Positions 10,503-19,419 of a DNA stretch of 40,279 nucleotides are shown piece after piece; within the stretch, counting starts at the first letter, position 1, and the number at the start of each line of letters is the position of its first letter. The notes beneath the pieces were generated by a model. That model saw only the letters and a list, made by a program, of their open reading frames with translations, was not told the origin of the DNA and did not search any database. The position numbers were made by a program, and so were the translations under genes. This DNA comes from Gamarada debralockiae (taxonomy: Eukaryota; Ascomycota; Leotiomycetes; Helotiales; Hyphodiscaceae), in the NCBI GenBank assembly GCA_002803225.1, contig NXFV01000182.1:1-40279 (forward strand), written 5' to 3'.

Positions 10503-12288
10503 ATGTACAGCTACACGACCATTTTGCTCTGCATTGCTCTTGCTGAAGTCCTGCGACGGTGTTGCAAGGTTCTGTTGAAGGCCTTCACTGGCCCGTTGTC
10601 GAAGATTCCAGGACCATGGATCTTGAAATTTAGCAGTCTTCCTTGGAAGCTTGTAGTAATCCAGGGCAACCAGATCAATGAATCGCCAAAGCTTTTCGCA
10701 AAATATGGAGATGTGGTTCGCATTGGTAATTACTCATCGACCCCTAAAGCTCGTGTTATTCTGACAACAGCCAGCCCCTAATGAGGTGGTGATATGTGGC
10801 AAAAATTCAATTCACAAAGTCATCGTCGAAGATGATTTGAAGAAAGCACCAGACTATGAGATGCTTCGGGAGCAACCTCATATCACCAATTTGATTACGG
10901 AGAGAGATAATGTCGCCTACAGGCAGAAGGTCTGAGTGCCAGCATTCGAGGAACTGTCGCAAGCTGACGATTGGTGCAGAGACGGCTCTTATCCGTTGGG
11001 TTCTCAATAAGTTATCTCAACGGTCTAGAACCGCTGATGCAAGAATGTATCCAGATGTTCACTGCAGCGCTGCAGAAGAAATGTGCCGAAGGCAATGGCT
11101 CCGCGGTAGTCGACTTCGCTCGCGTTTTCGCAAACCTGACCTTTGTCAGTGTCCTCTTCCGGTCTCTCTGGGCATCAAACTAAACTAACACCACTAGGAC
11201 GTGATGAGCGCGACATCATTCGGAGGCAGTTTCGAACTCACCCGCACCGATGACGCGAAAACTCGAGGCATATTCCAAAAGCGATTGGTAAACGCAGCAT
11301 TGAATACCCAATTTCCATTCTTGAAATATATCCCGTACGCGCCGTCACCCAAGAGTCCCGAAATGGACGAGATGATTGAGCAAATTGTCTCCAAGCGTAG
11401 AAAAGCGCTGGAAGCCGGGGAAGAAAAAAAGGATCTCCTTCAAATCTTTCTCGATACCCACGATGCCAATCCTGACGAGTTCACGGTGGAGCATATATAT
11501 GAGGAGATGCGCTTGTTCATGTTCGTATCTGCTCTTTCCCACACTCCCAATTTATTCATGTGTTTCCACCATCTACTTACCGGTTTCCAGGATTGCCGGC
11601 AGCGACACCACCTCAGCAACAGCGACATTTACAACCCTTCTCCTCCTTAAAAACTCCTCCAAGCTTAAGCTCCTAATCTCAGAAATTGACGCCGCATTCC
11701 CAAATGCCGACGACGAGATCACATTCGCCGCTACCCAAAACTTACCCTACCTGAATGCATGCATCAACGAATCAATGCGCTTAATGCCCATAGTCAGAAC
11801 AGGCATTCCGAGAGTTACCGAGAAAGCAATTGTCCTGGATGGCTTTGAGATTCCAGCAGGAGTACGTATATCTCTATATCGACGAGCTAGTCTGTGGCTT
11901 CAAACTAGGCGTTAAAACTGACGAGAATAGGTCCGGGTGACTTCATTCATCGATGCTACGATGCGCGATCGCAGGATCTGGTCAGCGGCCGACCAGTTCG
12001 TGCCGGAGAGATGGCTGCAAGGCGAGGTGGATCGCAAGGCCTTCATTCCGTTTTCTGCGGGGCTCAGAAGCTGTATTGGGCAACAGTGAGTCGAAAGCTA
12101 TTGATTGATTGATGTTACGAGGCTGATGAATTAGGTTTGCGCTGAAGGAGCTTCGACTCATCTTAGTGACGCTCTTAAGGAAGTTCGAGTTGAGTGTTGT
12201 TGACGGTCAGAATTATGAGATGCGGGTTCATACGGTGCCGTACTTCAAGCAGGGGAAGTATTTGGTTGGTGTGAAGCCCAGAGCTTAA
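10503..12288 (+). CDS. Cytochrome P450 monooxygenase, 481 aa, seven exons
   Basis: Exons: 10503-10725, 10775-10929, 10980-11144, 11198-11520, 11591-11861, 11931-12085, 12135-12288, totalling 1446 nt in frame. The start ATG gives an N-terminal hydrophobic anchor (residues 5-18) followed by the proline hinge Lys-Ile-Pro-Gly-Pro, so it is an ER-membrane enzyme. Hallmarks: I-helix AGSDTTS (291-297), K-helix ESMR (349-352), PERW (404-407) and heme loop FSAGLRSCIG (420-429) with Cys427 as heme ligand. Length is slightly short for a fungal P450 (usually about 500). Several 5' splice sites are weak (GTCTGA, GTCAGT, GTTCGT), though each junction restores the expected family sequence. Substrate unknown. 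No polyketide or peptide synthase lies nearby, so a detoxification or catabolic role is as likely as biosynthesis. Confidence 0.9.
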
Positions 12289-13298
12289 GTAATGGCCTCC
12301 AATTGGTCCCCATGAGCCCTGGAGGATTTAGGAACAACGAAAGAACATCCTGGATGTAAGAAATATGAGAGGCCAGCCTTTATTCTATTCGTTCGCTGTA
12401 GCAAAGACACTCTGGACCATTCTCTCATGAGCTTTTTACCCGATAGGATTCGCTGCACCGCGTAAGTTCAGCTGAATGCCCGGTGGTGTGGTTGCGCAAA
12501 CTTGGTTAAACCGCTGCGGGCATTGACGTGGGGTGAACAGCCCTCCAGCCCAGTTTGCGACGCTGTTTTAAGCGTTGTGCCCTGAGCTCCAAAGCAGTCC
12601 ACGCGACCCAGTCCCAAATAATCCCTTGCCCTTTAAACATACAGCAAGGCTGTTCGAAACCGCTCTAGGTGCTTTGCTGTCCAGGATGCTATTAATGTTC
12701 TTTTTCTCTTTGAAATTCGGGTTGTACCTTCTGAAGATTCTGGAGAAGTTCACAAAACCTTGCAGCTCGGTATCGTACTCTAAGACTTGTTTACGTCCGC
12801 AAGGCTGCCCCCCTCCCCCCAACAAAAACCCCCAAGCTTGATTTTTAAGGTTAAATTGCGGTAGCGTGCCAAGAAAAATTCTCCGGTCGAGATGTTAATT
12901 TGGACACCGCCCGCGTCTGCCCTGCCACCACGAATCCTTCAGCCTTCGTCCGATAACAGTCCGTCAATAACCTCTCTTCATCCTACAATCATGGTATATT
13001 GCATCTATACATCACTACACCTCCTTCTCAACCCTCCAATGCCTTTGCTCCAAGATTTTTGATCAACGGGCGACATTCTTAATTGGGTTTGGGTCCGTTT
13101 ATCCCCACCAGGGACACATGGAGTTTCTGCAAAAGCCGCAGTGAGGGCTGTATTCAAGAATAGCATCGTAAGGCGGGGTAACACATCGCCTCAGTTCCCA
13201 GCAGTTCGCAGATACAATGTCTCACTCAATTCTCTGAAGTCCCACCAAGTCTCTTGGCAGAAACCTCGTCTCGAACTTCATGACTGGTACCACTCAAG
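12289..13298. other. Intergenic region with low-complexity tracts
   Basis: 3' flank of the P450 gene, then sequence with no supported gene. It contains C-runs and A-runs around 12806-12836. Open frames near 12570-12840 on both strands show no family pattern. Confidence 0.4.
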
Positions 13299-14521
13299 AT
13301 GATGGACCACGAGAAACCCGAAGCGGTGTTCCCGCAGATCATTGAGTTCACTCCAGGTCGTGAGATTGTTATCAGTGAGCAGCTTGTCGAGCATGAGGCA
13401 GTCACGCCCGATATTGAGATGTCGTCTACTCGAGTGAGTGAGGGAGAAAGGACCGGATCCCCTCCGCCGGGGGAGGAAGGTTTGTGATAAGAAGCATAAC
13501 GTGCATTCCACTGTAACACATTCTTAATGTTTTCTAGGAGAGTGTTAATTAAGAGACAGATCAAAAAATGTCAACCCCATACATAAAGCTCAAATGCTGG
13601 AAACGCTCTTGAGAAACAGCTGACATTGGTTCTCGCGGCGTAGATGATTACATTTTCTGGGTAAGCTTTCCCGCATAACTTGCAACAAAATATCCAACAG
13701 ACAGCTAATGAGTGTTTAAGACAATTGGAAATGGTACAGCCCTCGTTATCCCCTTTAATATCTTCATTATTGCTGTTCTGGAAATCGGCTGTAAGTATAG
13801 CATAAGCCTTTTTTCAAAAAAAAAAAAGAAAAAACACATTTGTCACGATGAGGCTCGGGTTGGGTGACGAGACATGCTGAACAAATGATTTCCATAGTGC
13901 CTACAGCAGCTCATTTCTTCAACTCGATCTTCTTACTGTCGGCATTCACCTGCGCTCTGAACTCCATGCTTGTCGTCTCCGTCCTGCATACACTTGCCTT
14001 GCAAAACCGGACGGGCCCGGAGTAGATTTCTCGTAGATTAAGGAAATATAATTCCGGAGTTCCAAGAAGAGCAGTTCTGGCAACAGCAGCAATTGAATTG
14101 CTTAGCTACATAGGCGTACCGGAAAACCCTACGAGGCAAGTTCCATCCTTGAATTCTCGAAGCCAAAGCTAACATCACATGCAGAGACTCTCACAAATCT
14201 CCCAGAATTGTACAGTAACATGCCTAAATCCTCTTCGCGGCGATCGCGGCAACATATTTGAGTTTTTTCAAAAGTAAGTCGTTCTCATTCCGCAGGTCAA
14301 ACTTCCACTAATTTAGCCCACTTTATAGACTCCAAGAGGTCAAGTACAGCAATGTTTCGGCTGCTCAGGCGGCGTGCTATCATCGCGATCATCCACGATA
14401 TCTCTACAAGTCACACGGCCAATGGCTGAAGGCCTGCTACGGTATGACATCATGCATCATACTGCTCTTGTTCAGCGGAATCAATTGCTTCTTGGCACGC
14501 CTTTTGATCGAATCGGATTGA
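13299..14521 (+). pseudogene. Broken multi-pass membrane protein gene
   Basis: The first exon from 13299 encodes an acidic N-terminus. Later pieces, separated by plausible introns (GTAAGC near 13661, GTAAGT near 13792 and 14273), encode hydrophobic helices: an Asn-Ile-Phe-Ile-Ile-Ala-Val-Leu segment near 13762, a Phe-Leu-Leu-Ser-Ala-Phe segment near 13928, and Cys-Ile-Ile-Leu-Leu-Leu near 14450. The last piece ends in TGA at 14519-14521. Near 14020 the frame shifts: the preceding frame hits TAG, while the next frame continues sensibly but meets TAA where Gln would fit. The exon-1/exon-2 junction near 13480-13550 also fails to give an open frame. It looks like a fungal polytopic membrane protein of unknown function, now inactive. 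Confidence 0.55.
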
Positions 14522-15081
14522 TTGTATCCTAGAGTGGAGTAAGTTCACTGCATTTTGAGGTTCATTGCCAGATGGTTGTCACATGCCAGTTCCCCCTAGA
14601 ATCATATTGACAAAGATAGCTCCCAGTATTCTTCGGGCTAATTGTAGTATTCAAAATCTGCAAGCATAGCTTCCACGTATCGAAATGGGGACCGGAGAAA
14701 TCTGGTGATATGAGTCGTGCCATTTTTGCGTCAAGCGAGCATCGAAAGGGCAGGTTGAAGTTCCTGGATGATGGGTTGACTAGGGAAAACACCCTGGCGT
14801 TCATTCAAGTGGGTTGGGGTTTGTACGAAATGATGCAGGTTATGAATGACACTTTCTCCTTGTTCTGGCGTTCTAGTTCCGGAGCGATATACCACCCATC
14901 GTTTGTTCGAGATGGAGATACACGAGGACCAAATACTGTTAATACTATTTTGACGGCTTCTTAATAATTATTCGCAAAGATTTTAAGCTGCTCAATACTT
15001 TCCAGACCATTCTCCCGGCCTGATCTTGAGTCCGGTAAGTTTCGAGGGCGAACCCCGCGGGCGCCGTTAAGGATGTTAGGA

Positions 15082-15094
15082 AAAAGCTCGGATG
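15082..15094 (+). promoter_or_regulatory. Candidate operator AAAAGCTCGGATG (glycosidase side)
   Basis: A 13-bp word identical to 18816-18828 in the regulator/permease promoter. It lies about 250 bp upstream of the glycosidase ATG. It contains a CGG triplet, the usual half-site of fungal Zn2Cys6 regulators. Binding is inferred, not shown. Confidence 0.45.
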
Positions 15095-15114
15095 AGACCC
15101 TCCCCCACGTTTCC

Positions 15115-15125
15115 ACATCCGAAGT
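15115..15125 (-). promoter_or_regulatory. Candidate operator ACTTCGGATGT (glycosidase side)
   Basis: The minus-strand reading is identical to the 11-bp word at 19176-19186 in the regulator/permease intergenic region. It lies about 220 bp upstream of the glycosidase start. A second shared CGGAT word so close by strengthens the case for a common regulator. Confidence 0.45.
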
Positions 15126-15344
15126 ATATGCGGATGGCCACAATTGGCCGGCACTGTTTTCTCTCTTGTCGGATGGACAGATTTATTTTCATAGGTAGAC
15201 TTACGTACCATGCGGAAGGGCTAGAAGGATAAAGTACTGCTTTGCGCCCTTACTTTCTTGCTGCAAAGCCCTCATCTTTCTATCCCTACAATCCTCCCTT
15301 TATTATCGTTTCGACTATTTTTCTAGAAAATAACTACAAACAAA

Positions 15345-17105
15345 ATGGTGTCTCAACAGGATCCCTCAAGGGAAATTCCCTACACAATCCCACTTCCAAA
15401 ACCCGAAAATGTCAACACTCCAATCCCCCATCTCCGCAAAACAAAAACCTCAAGCCAGCTCATAGTCCACGACAAGCCCTTCCTCATGCTAGCCGGCGAG
15501 CTCCACAACTCCTCCCTCAGCGATGCCGCTTACATGCGTACCGTATGGCCCAACATGAAAGCCGCCAACATGAACACTCTCCTCGGTTCCGTGACTTGGG
15601 AGATGATCGAACCCGTCGAAGGCCAGTTCAATTTCTCGCAACTCGACGAAGTGATTCTGGATGCGAGGAAATTTGATATGCACCTCGTTCTGCTGTGGTT
15701 TGGAAGCTTCAAGAATGCTCTTAGTACTTATGCGCCGGCGTGGGTGAAGAGGGACGCGAAGAGATTTCCAAGAGTGCATACTCTTGAGGCGGGCGGGATT
15801 ATGAAGACGCTGGAGCTGGTGTCGCCGTTTTGTGAGGAGGGTTGGAAGGCGGATGGGAGGGCGTTCGCGGCTTTGATGCGGCATTTGAAGGAGTTTGATG
15901 AGAAGCACAATACTGTACTAATGGTACAAGTGGAGAACGAGACGGGATTACTTGGAGATTCGAGGGACAGGTCGAGACTTGCGAATGAGCTGTTCAAGAA
16001 GCCGGTTCCAATGGCAGTTATCTCTCATTTGCAGCGACAATACGATTCCGACGTTCACTGGCTGTTCCGAAAGAGGTTTCCAGCTTTTCAGAAGCTTAGT
16101 GCGGGAATGGTGACTTGGGAAGAGGCTTTCGGGAAAAGGGTTGACGCAGAGGAAATGTTCATGGCGAATGCATTCTCACGGTATATTGGACATGTAGCAG
16201 CAGCGGGGAAAGCCGAGTATCCCATCCCGTTCTACACAAACGTCTGGCTTAACTTTGATGATCTGAGTGTTCTGGACCTTCAAGACATACCGGTTGTCGT
16301 TGGTGGAGGGGCCAAAGCTGGGATCTACCCTTCCGGTGGCGCTGTCCCGCATACCATAGATGTTTGGAAGCTCAACGCACCTTCCCTTGACTTCATCGCA
16401 CCAGATTTGTACTTCCATGACTATGAGGAGGTTTGCAAATGGTATCGACATCAAGATCAGCCTTTATTTATACCAGAGCAACGGAGGGACGAGCGGGGTG
16501 CTAGGAGAGTTTGGCTTGCCTACGGGACGTACCTAAGTATCGGCTGCTCACCATTCGGGATTGATTCTCTGGAAGCCAGCGTCAGTCCCATCACGAAACA
16601 TTACGGCCTTTTGAGTTCCGTCAGCGATATCGTATTGGAAGCGCAAGGCAACCGGCCGGAAGATATCATGGGATTCTTTTTTGACGAGCTCTCAGAAACC
16701 AAGCCTGAAAAGCCATGGGTGCGAACGTTCGGCGATTTCGAGTTGATTGTAGATCGTGCGTTTGTTTTTGGCAAAGCTGGGCCGGGTGCAGGAATGGTGA
16801 TCCATCAAGGCAATGGCAAATTCCTGCTGATTGGTTGGGGCTTTCAAGTTACGTTCAAGAGTACGAACCCCAAGTCGAACTTTACTGGGATCTTATATTC
16901 GGAAGAGAAGACAGTGGATGGCAGCGGCAAGTTGCATACGGCCCGGGTTATGAATGGCGACGAGACAAGAAGTGGAAGCTTCTATATCATGCCCAACGAG
17001 GACCCTGATTATGGCGGATTCCCTATTGCGGTCACGATTCCTTCAAGAACAATGATCGCTGAATGTACTGCCTACAGCATTGAAGAGGATGAGGATGATT
17101 TTTGA
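15345..17105 (+). CDS. Beta-galactosidase-like glycoside hydrolase (GH35/GH42 clan, DUF5597 type)
   Basis: Intronless, 586 aa, with ATG in an excellent context (ACAAA before it). There is no signal peptide, so the enzyme should act in the cytosol on imported sugar. A TIM barrel spans about residues 38-400: Phe-Leu-Met-Leu-Ala-Gly-Glu (46-52) starts it, Gln-Val-Glu-Asn-Glu (195-199) carries the acid/base Glu199, and Phe-Ile-Pro-Glu (375-378) the likely nucleophile Glu378. The C-terminal third (about 430-580) is beta-rich and fits the DUF5597 domain of bacterial and fungal beta-galactosidases of this type. Length suits the family. Downstream and convergent is a Zn2Cys6 regulator gene only 41 bp away, and an MFS sugar permease follows. 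Known relatives release terminal beta-galactose; the actual substrate (lactose-like, xyloglucan or other galactosides) is not visible here. Confidence 0.85.
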   Translation: MVSQQDPSREIPYTIPLPKPENVNTPIPHLRKTKTSSQLIVHDKPFLMLAGELHNSSLSDAAYMRTVWPNMKAANMNTLLGSVTWEMIEPVEGQFNFSQLDEVILDARKFDMHLVLLWFGSFKNALSTYAPAWVKRDAKRFPRVHTLEAGGIMKTLELVSPFCEEGWKADGRAFAALMRHLKEFDEKHNTVLMVQVENETGLLGDSRDRSRLANELFKKPVPMAVISHLQRQYDSDVHWLFRKRFPAFQKLSAGMVTWEEAFGKRVDAEEMFMANAFSRYIGHVAAAGKAEYPIPFYTNVWLNFDDLSVLDLQDIPVVVGGGAKAGIYPSGGAVPHTIDVWKLNAPSLDFIAPDLYFHDYEEVCKWYRHQDQPLFIPEQRRDERGARRVWLAYGTYLSIGCSPFGIDSLEASVSPITKHYGLLSSVSDIVLEAQGNRPEDIMGFFFDELSETKPEKPWVRTFGDFELIVDRAFVFGKAGPGAGMVIHQGNGKFLLIGWGFQVTFKSTNPKSNFTGILYSEEKTVDGSGKLHTARVMNGDETRSGSFYIMPNEDPDYGGFPIAVTIPSRTMIAECTAYSIEEDEDDF

Positions 17106-17146
17106 AATGTATGTTCGTGTTTTAAAAGAGCGCGAAATGCGTTTCA

Positions 17147-18772
17147 TTAGCTTTCCAGTCTCAAGCAATGGAACTCGGGCCTGAAGTCCAACTTTTCTAA
17201 CTTCTCCAACAGTCTTCTCAAGTCTGTTCTAGCTTGTTCGTTCACTAGTTGTGATCCATTGATCATTCTAACTTCGTCCAGTAATGCGGCGCCAATATCC
17301 CTGATTTTGGGAACCAAGCTGTGACCGTTAGCTTCCAAAGTCTCTCGCGGCATATGGGAGAGGATCTCCAGCGAATCCTCGACAATGCTTTGACGTTGCG
17401 AGAGGATATTTTGAGAGGTTGTGAGATCCGATTGTCCCTTCGCTAGGCGATCTAATTGTTCCAGAAGATTGGATCGGATATGAAGTTGTGCGATGTACAG
17501 ATTTGCTACCTGCACATCGGTGCCAAAATTGCTGCGAGGTGGACGGGAAAGTCCTCCTCGCCAGCGAAGCTCAGTTGGCAAATCATCCAGTGCTCGTTGG
17601 ACCAAAATTAAGTGTTCTTGAAGGCCGTTGATATTGTTGTTGTGAAGCTGCTGACTTGAATGCCAGAGTAGGAAGAGGTTTGAGAGATGATTTAAACCGG
17701 GGATATAAGACATAGTGTCGCCATGCCATTGTTTTACAGGAGAGATGTGGGTGGGGTCCAGATCCCGATCGGTCATATCTAGAGGTCGCAATGCCTGGAT
17801 GTCATCTTGAGGAGTGAGCAGACCAATGTATGGTCTTCCGAACATCTCTACACTGCTAGCATATTGTGAGCTGACATCGACATCTGGGGAGTAAAGGTCT
17901 CACCAAAGCCCGGCAAATATCAACCAATAGAGCCGTTTTAACAATTGTTGAGATACCAAGGACATAGTGGGAAGCTCGTAGTAGAGGAGATACTTGACTC
18001 CCATAACTGCTTCGCTCATGAAACGAAAGCCTGATGGATCGTCTAGCCCTCTCTCTGCGCCCAATGCACAGCCTAAATTATACTTCGCCTGGCACCATTC
18101 AAGGCTGAAGTTATCCTTGCTTTCTAGGAGTCGGTTCTCCTTGACAGCTTCAAGGCATCGTTCAAAGGTGATTGACCCATATTGAGCAGAACTTCTCCTC
18201 TTCAAACTCACAGCCGTAGCTGCGCAAATAGAAACCACAAGCCCGCAAAACTCCAAATCTCGCGTGGCATCTCCATTTTCGAGGCGCCCCAGAAAGTGCC
18301 CGCGATGTAATATGGGTGCAACGGAGTGGATGAGTTCGAACCAATCATTGATAATCTGTCTTATCAAGGAGGGTGGTCCCAATTGCTCGAGAACATTGCC
18401 AATTGGCTCACTTGGCGAAGTCGAATAGATACTTGGAGACAGAATCGATAAGCTGACGGTATTTCCGAGTTGCTTCTGAGCCTCTACGTAACTTTGAGAA
18501 CTGTCAGTGTGAAAAGGCTACACTGACTGGAAAAATCGAACCGATTTGCTGGACCCCTCCTTCTTCTCGGTCTGTCCTGGGTGCATGGTATTTTCAGTTC
18601 AAGACATGAGCGGCATGTCACCCCTTCCCAGAAGCACTAGGATGAAGTTAGACAGAATTCAAGGATGGATTGGATGTTGACTCATCTTTGTTTTTCGAGC
18701 GCGGCAAGCATCGCAGGCTTGTTGAGTCCGTCGACGGATCTCCTTTGTGGCCGGCTCAGTCTGGTTATCCAT
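17147..18772 (-). CDS. Zn2Cys6 transcription factor, 494 aa
   Basis: Four exons on the minus strand: 18772-18686, 18636-18542, 18500-17904, 17852-17147, totalling 1485 nt in frame. The zinc cluster spans the first two junctions: Cys-Asp-Ala-Cys-Arg-Ala-Arg-Lys-Thr-Lys at the end of exon 1, the third Cys as first codon of exon 2, then Cys-Arg-Ser-Cys and Cys-Thr-Gln, followed by a basic Arg run (linker). Residues from about 120 on match the fungal middle homology region, with a Trp-Phe-Glu-Leu-Ile-His start and an Asp-Leu-Glu-Phe segment. Intron 1 (18685-18637) begins ATGAGT where GTGAGT is expected, so splicing may be impaired; intron 2 is only 41 nt. Head-to-head with the permease gene and tail-to-tail with the glycosidase gene, it is the likely local regulator. 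Alternatively it is a recently inactivated copy. Confidence 0.8.
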
Positions 18773-18815
18773 CAAAACCCTGGTGCAGTGTAGACAGTTG
18801 CATGGGGATCGGGGG

Positions 18816-18828
18816 AAAAGCTCGGATG
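18816..18828 (+). promoter_or_regulatory. Candidate operator AAAAGCTCGGATG (regulator side)
   Basis: Identical over 13 bp to 15082-15094 upstream of the glycosidase. It lies 44 bp upstream of the regulator's ATG, a position compatible with autoregulation. Confidence 0.45.
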
Positions 18829-19175
18829 TACGAAAGATTATATGGTGGGAGACGCATCCGAAAGGCTTTTCTTCGGGAATGAGGTAGCTCTGTGTGATCC
18901 TTGCATTGGAGCGGCTAGAGGAAGAATCCCCTCCACAATCTCCATATTTTTTGTTGCGGGAAGCCACGAGTCATGTTCCTGTCAAGGCGGGGTAAAACCT
19001 GACAAACGCCACCACGCAACAACGAAAACGACCAGTCAACGTCCAGGGGCTTTGGACTTTGCGGATCGGGTTTTGAAGCATCAAAACTTCCTCGCAATAA
19101 CTTCGGATATCGACATATTAACGGCAGTTGGTCCATCTACCCCACACTACGCTACGCCCCGGATCTGAGGGAAAT

Positions 19176-19186
19176 ACTTCGGATGT
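19176..19186 (+). promoter_or_regulatory. Candidate operator ACTTCGGATGT (permease side)
   Basis: Identical over 11 bp to the minus-strand reading of 15115-15125. A close variant, ACTTCGGATAT, lies at 19100-19110. These sites are about 235 and 310 bp upstream of the permease ATG. Confidence 0.45.
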
Positions 19187-19419
19187 CACGTCGTTCCAAA
19201 ACCACCCCCTTCTCCAGACTTCTCCCCAAATCCTCGGAAGCTAGTCCCTGCATCGAGCCCTCCCAATTCTACTGCGGATTTGAATCTCAGCCCAAAATAA
19301 AATCATCCTATATATCTTGTTGATTTCCACCATGAAAAGAAAGGATTGGCATCATCCACCTCCTCTGGACTGCTAATTCTAACTTTCTTTCTTCAATCAG
19401 CCACAACCACAACCACAAA

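Larger units (their letters stand above)
14522..15344. promoter_or_regulatory. Upstream region of the glycoside hydrolase gene
   Basis: No convincing gene; a frame at 14710-14964 lacks any family pattern. The last 260 bp before the ATG at 15345 carry four copies of CGGAT on either strand (15089-15093, 15117-15121 reversed, 15131-15135, 15170-15174). Zn2Cys6 proteins typically contact CGG triplets, and a gene for one lies next door. Confidence 0.5.
18773..19419. promoter_or_regulatory. Shared divergent promoter of regulator and permease
   Basis: A 647-bp region between two divergent starts, without a supported gene. It holds seven CGGAT words on either strand: 18823, 18856 (reversed), 19062, 19104, 19160, 19180 and 19275. 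By chance about one or two are expected. A TATA-like TATATAT lies at 19309-19315, about 105 bp before the permease ATG, and pyrimidine-rich, CAACCACAAC-type sequence precedes that ATG. Confidence 0.6.

Noticed and set aside
10930..10979. P450 as a pseudogene because of the TGA at 10932
   Set aside because: The stop lies in a 50-nt GT-AG stretch with a CTGAC branch site, and its removal restores the expected family sequence in frame.
14710..14964. 84-codon plus-strand frame upstream of the glycosidase
   Set aside because: No family pattern, and an opposing frame covers part of it.
18637..18685. U12-type (AT-AC) intron in the regulator
   Set aside because: The 3' end is CCTAG, not AC, and the U12 5' consensus ATATCC is absent.
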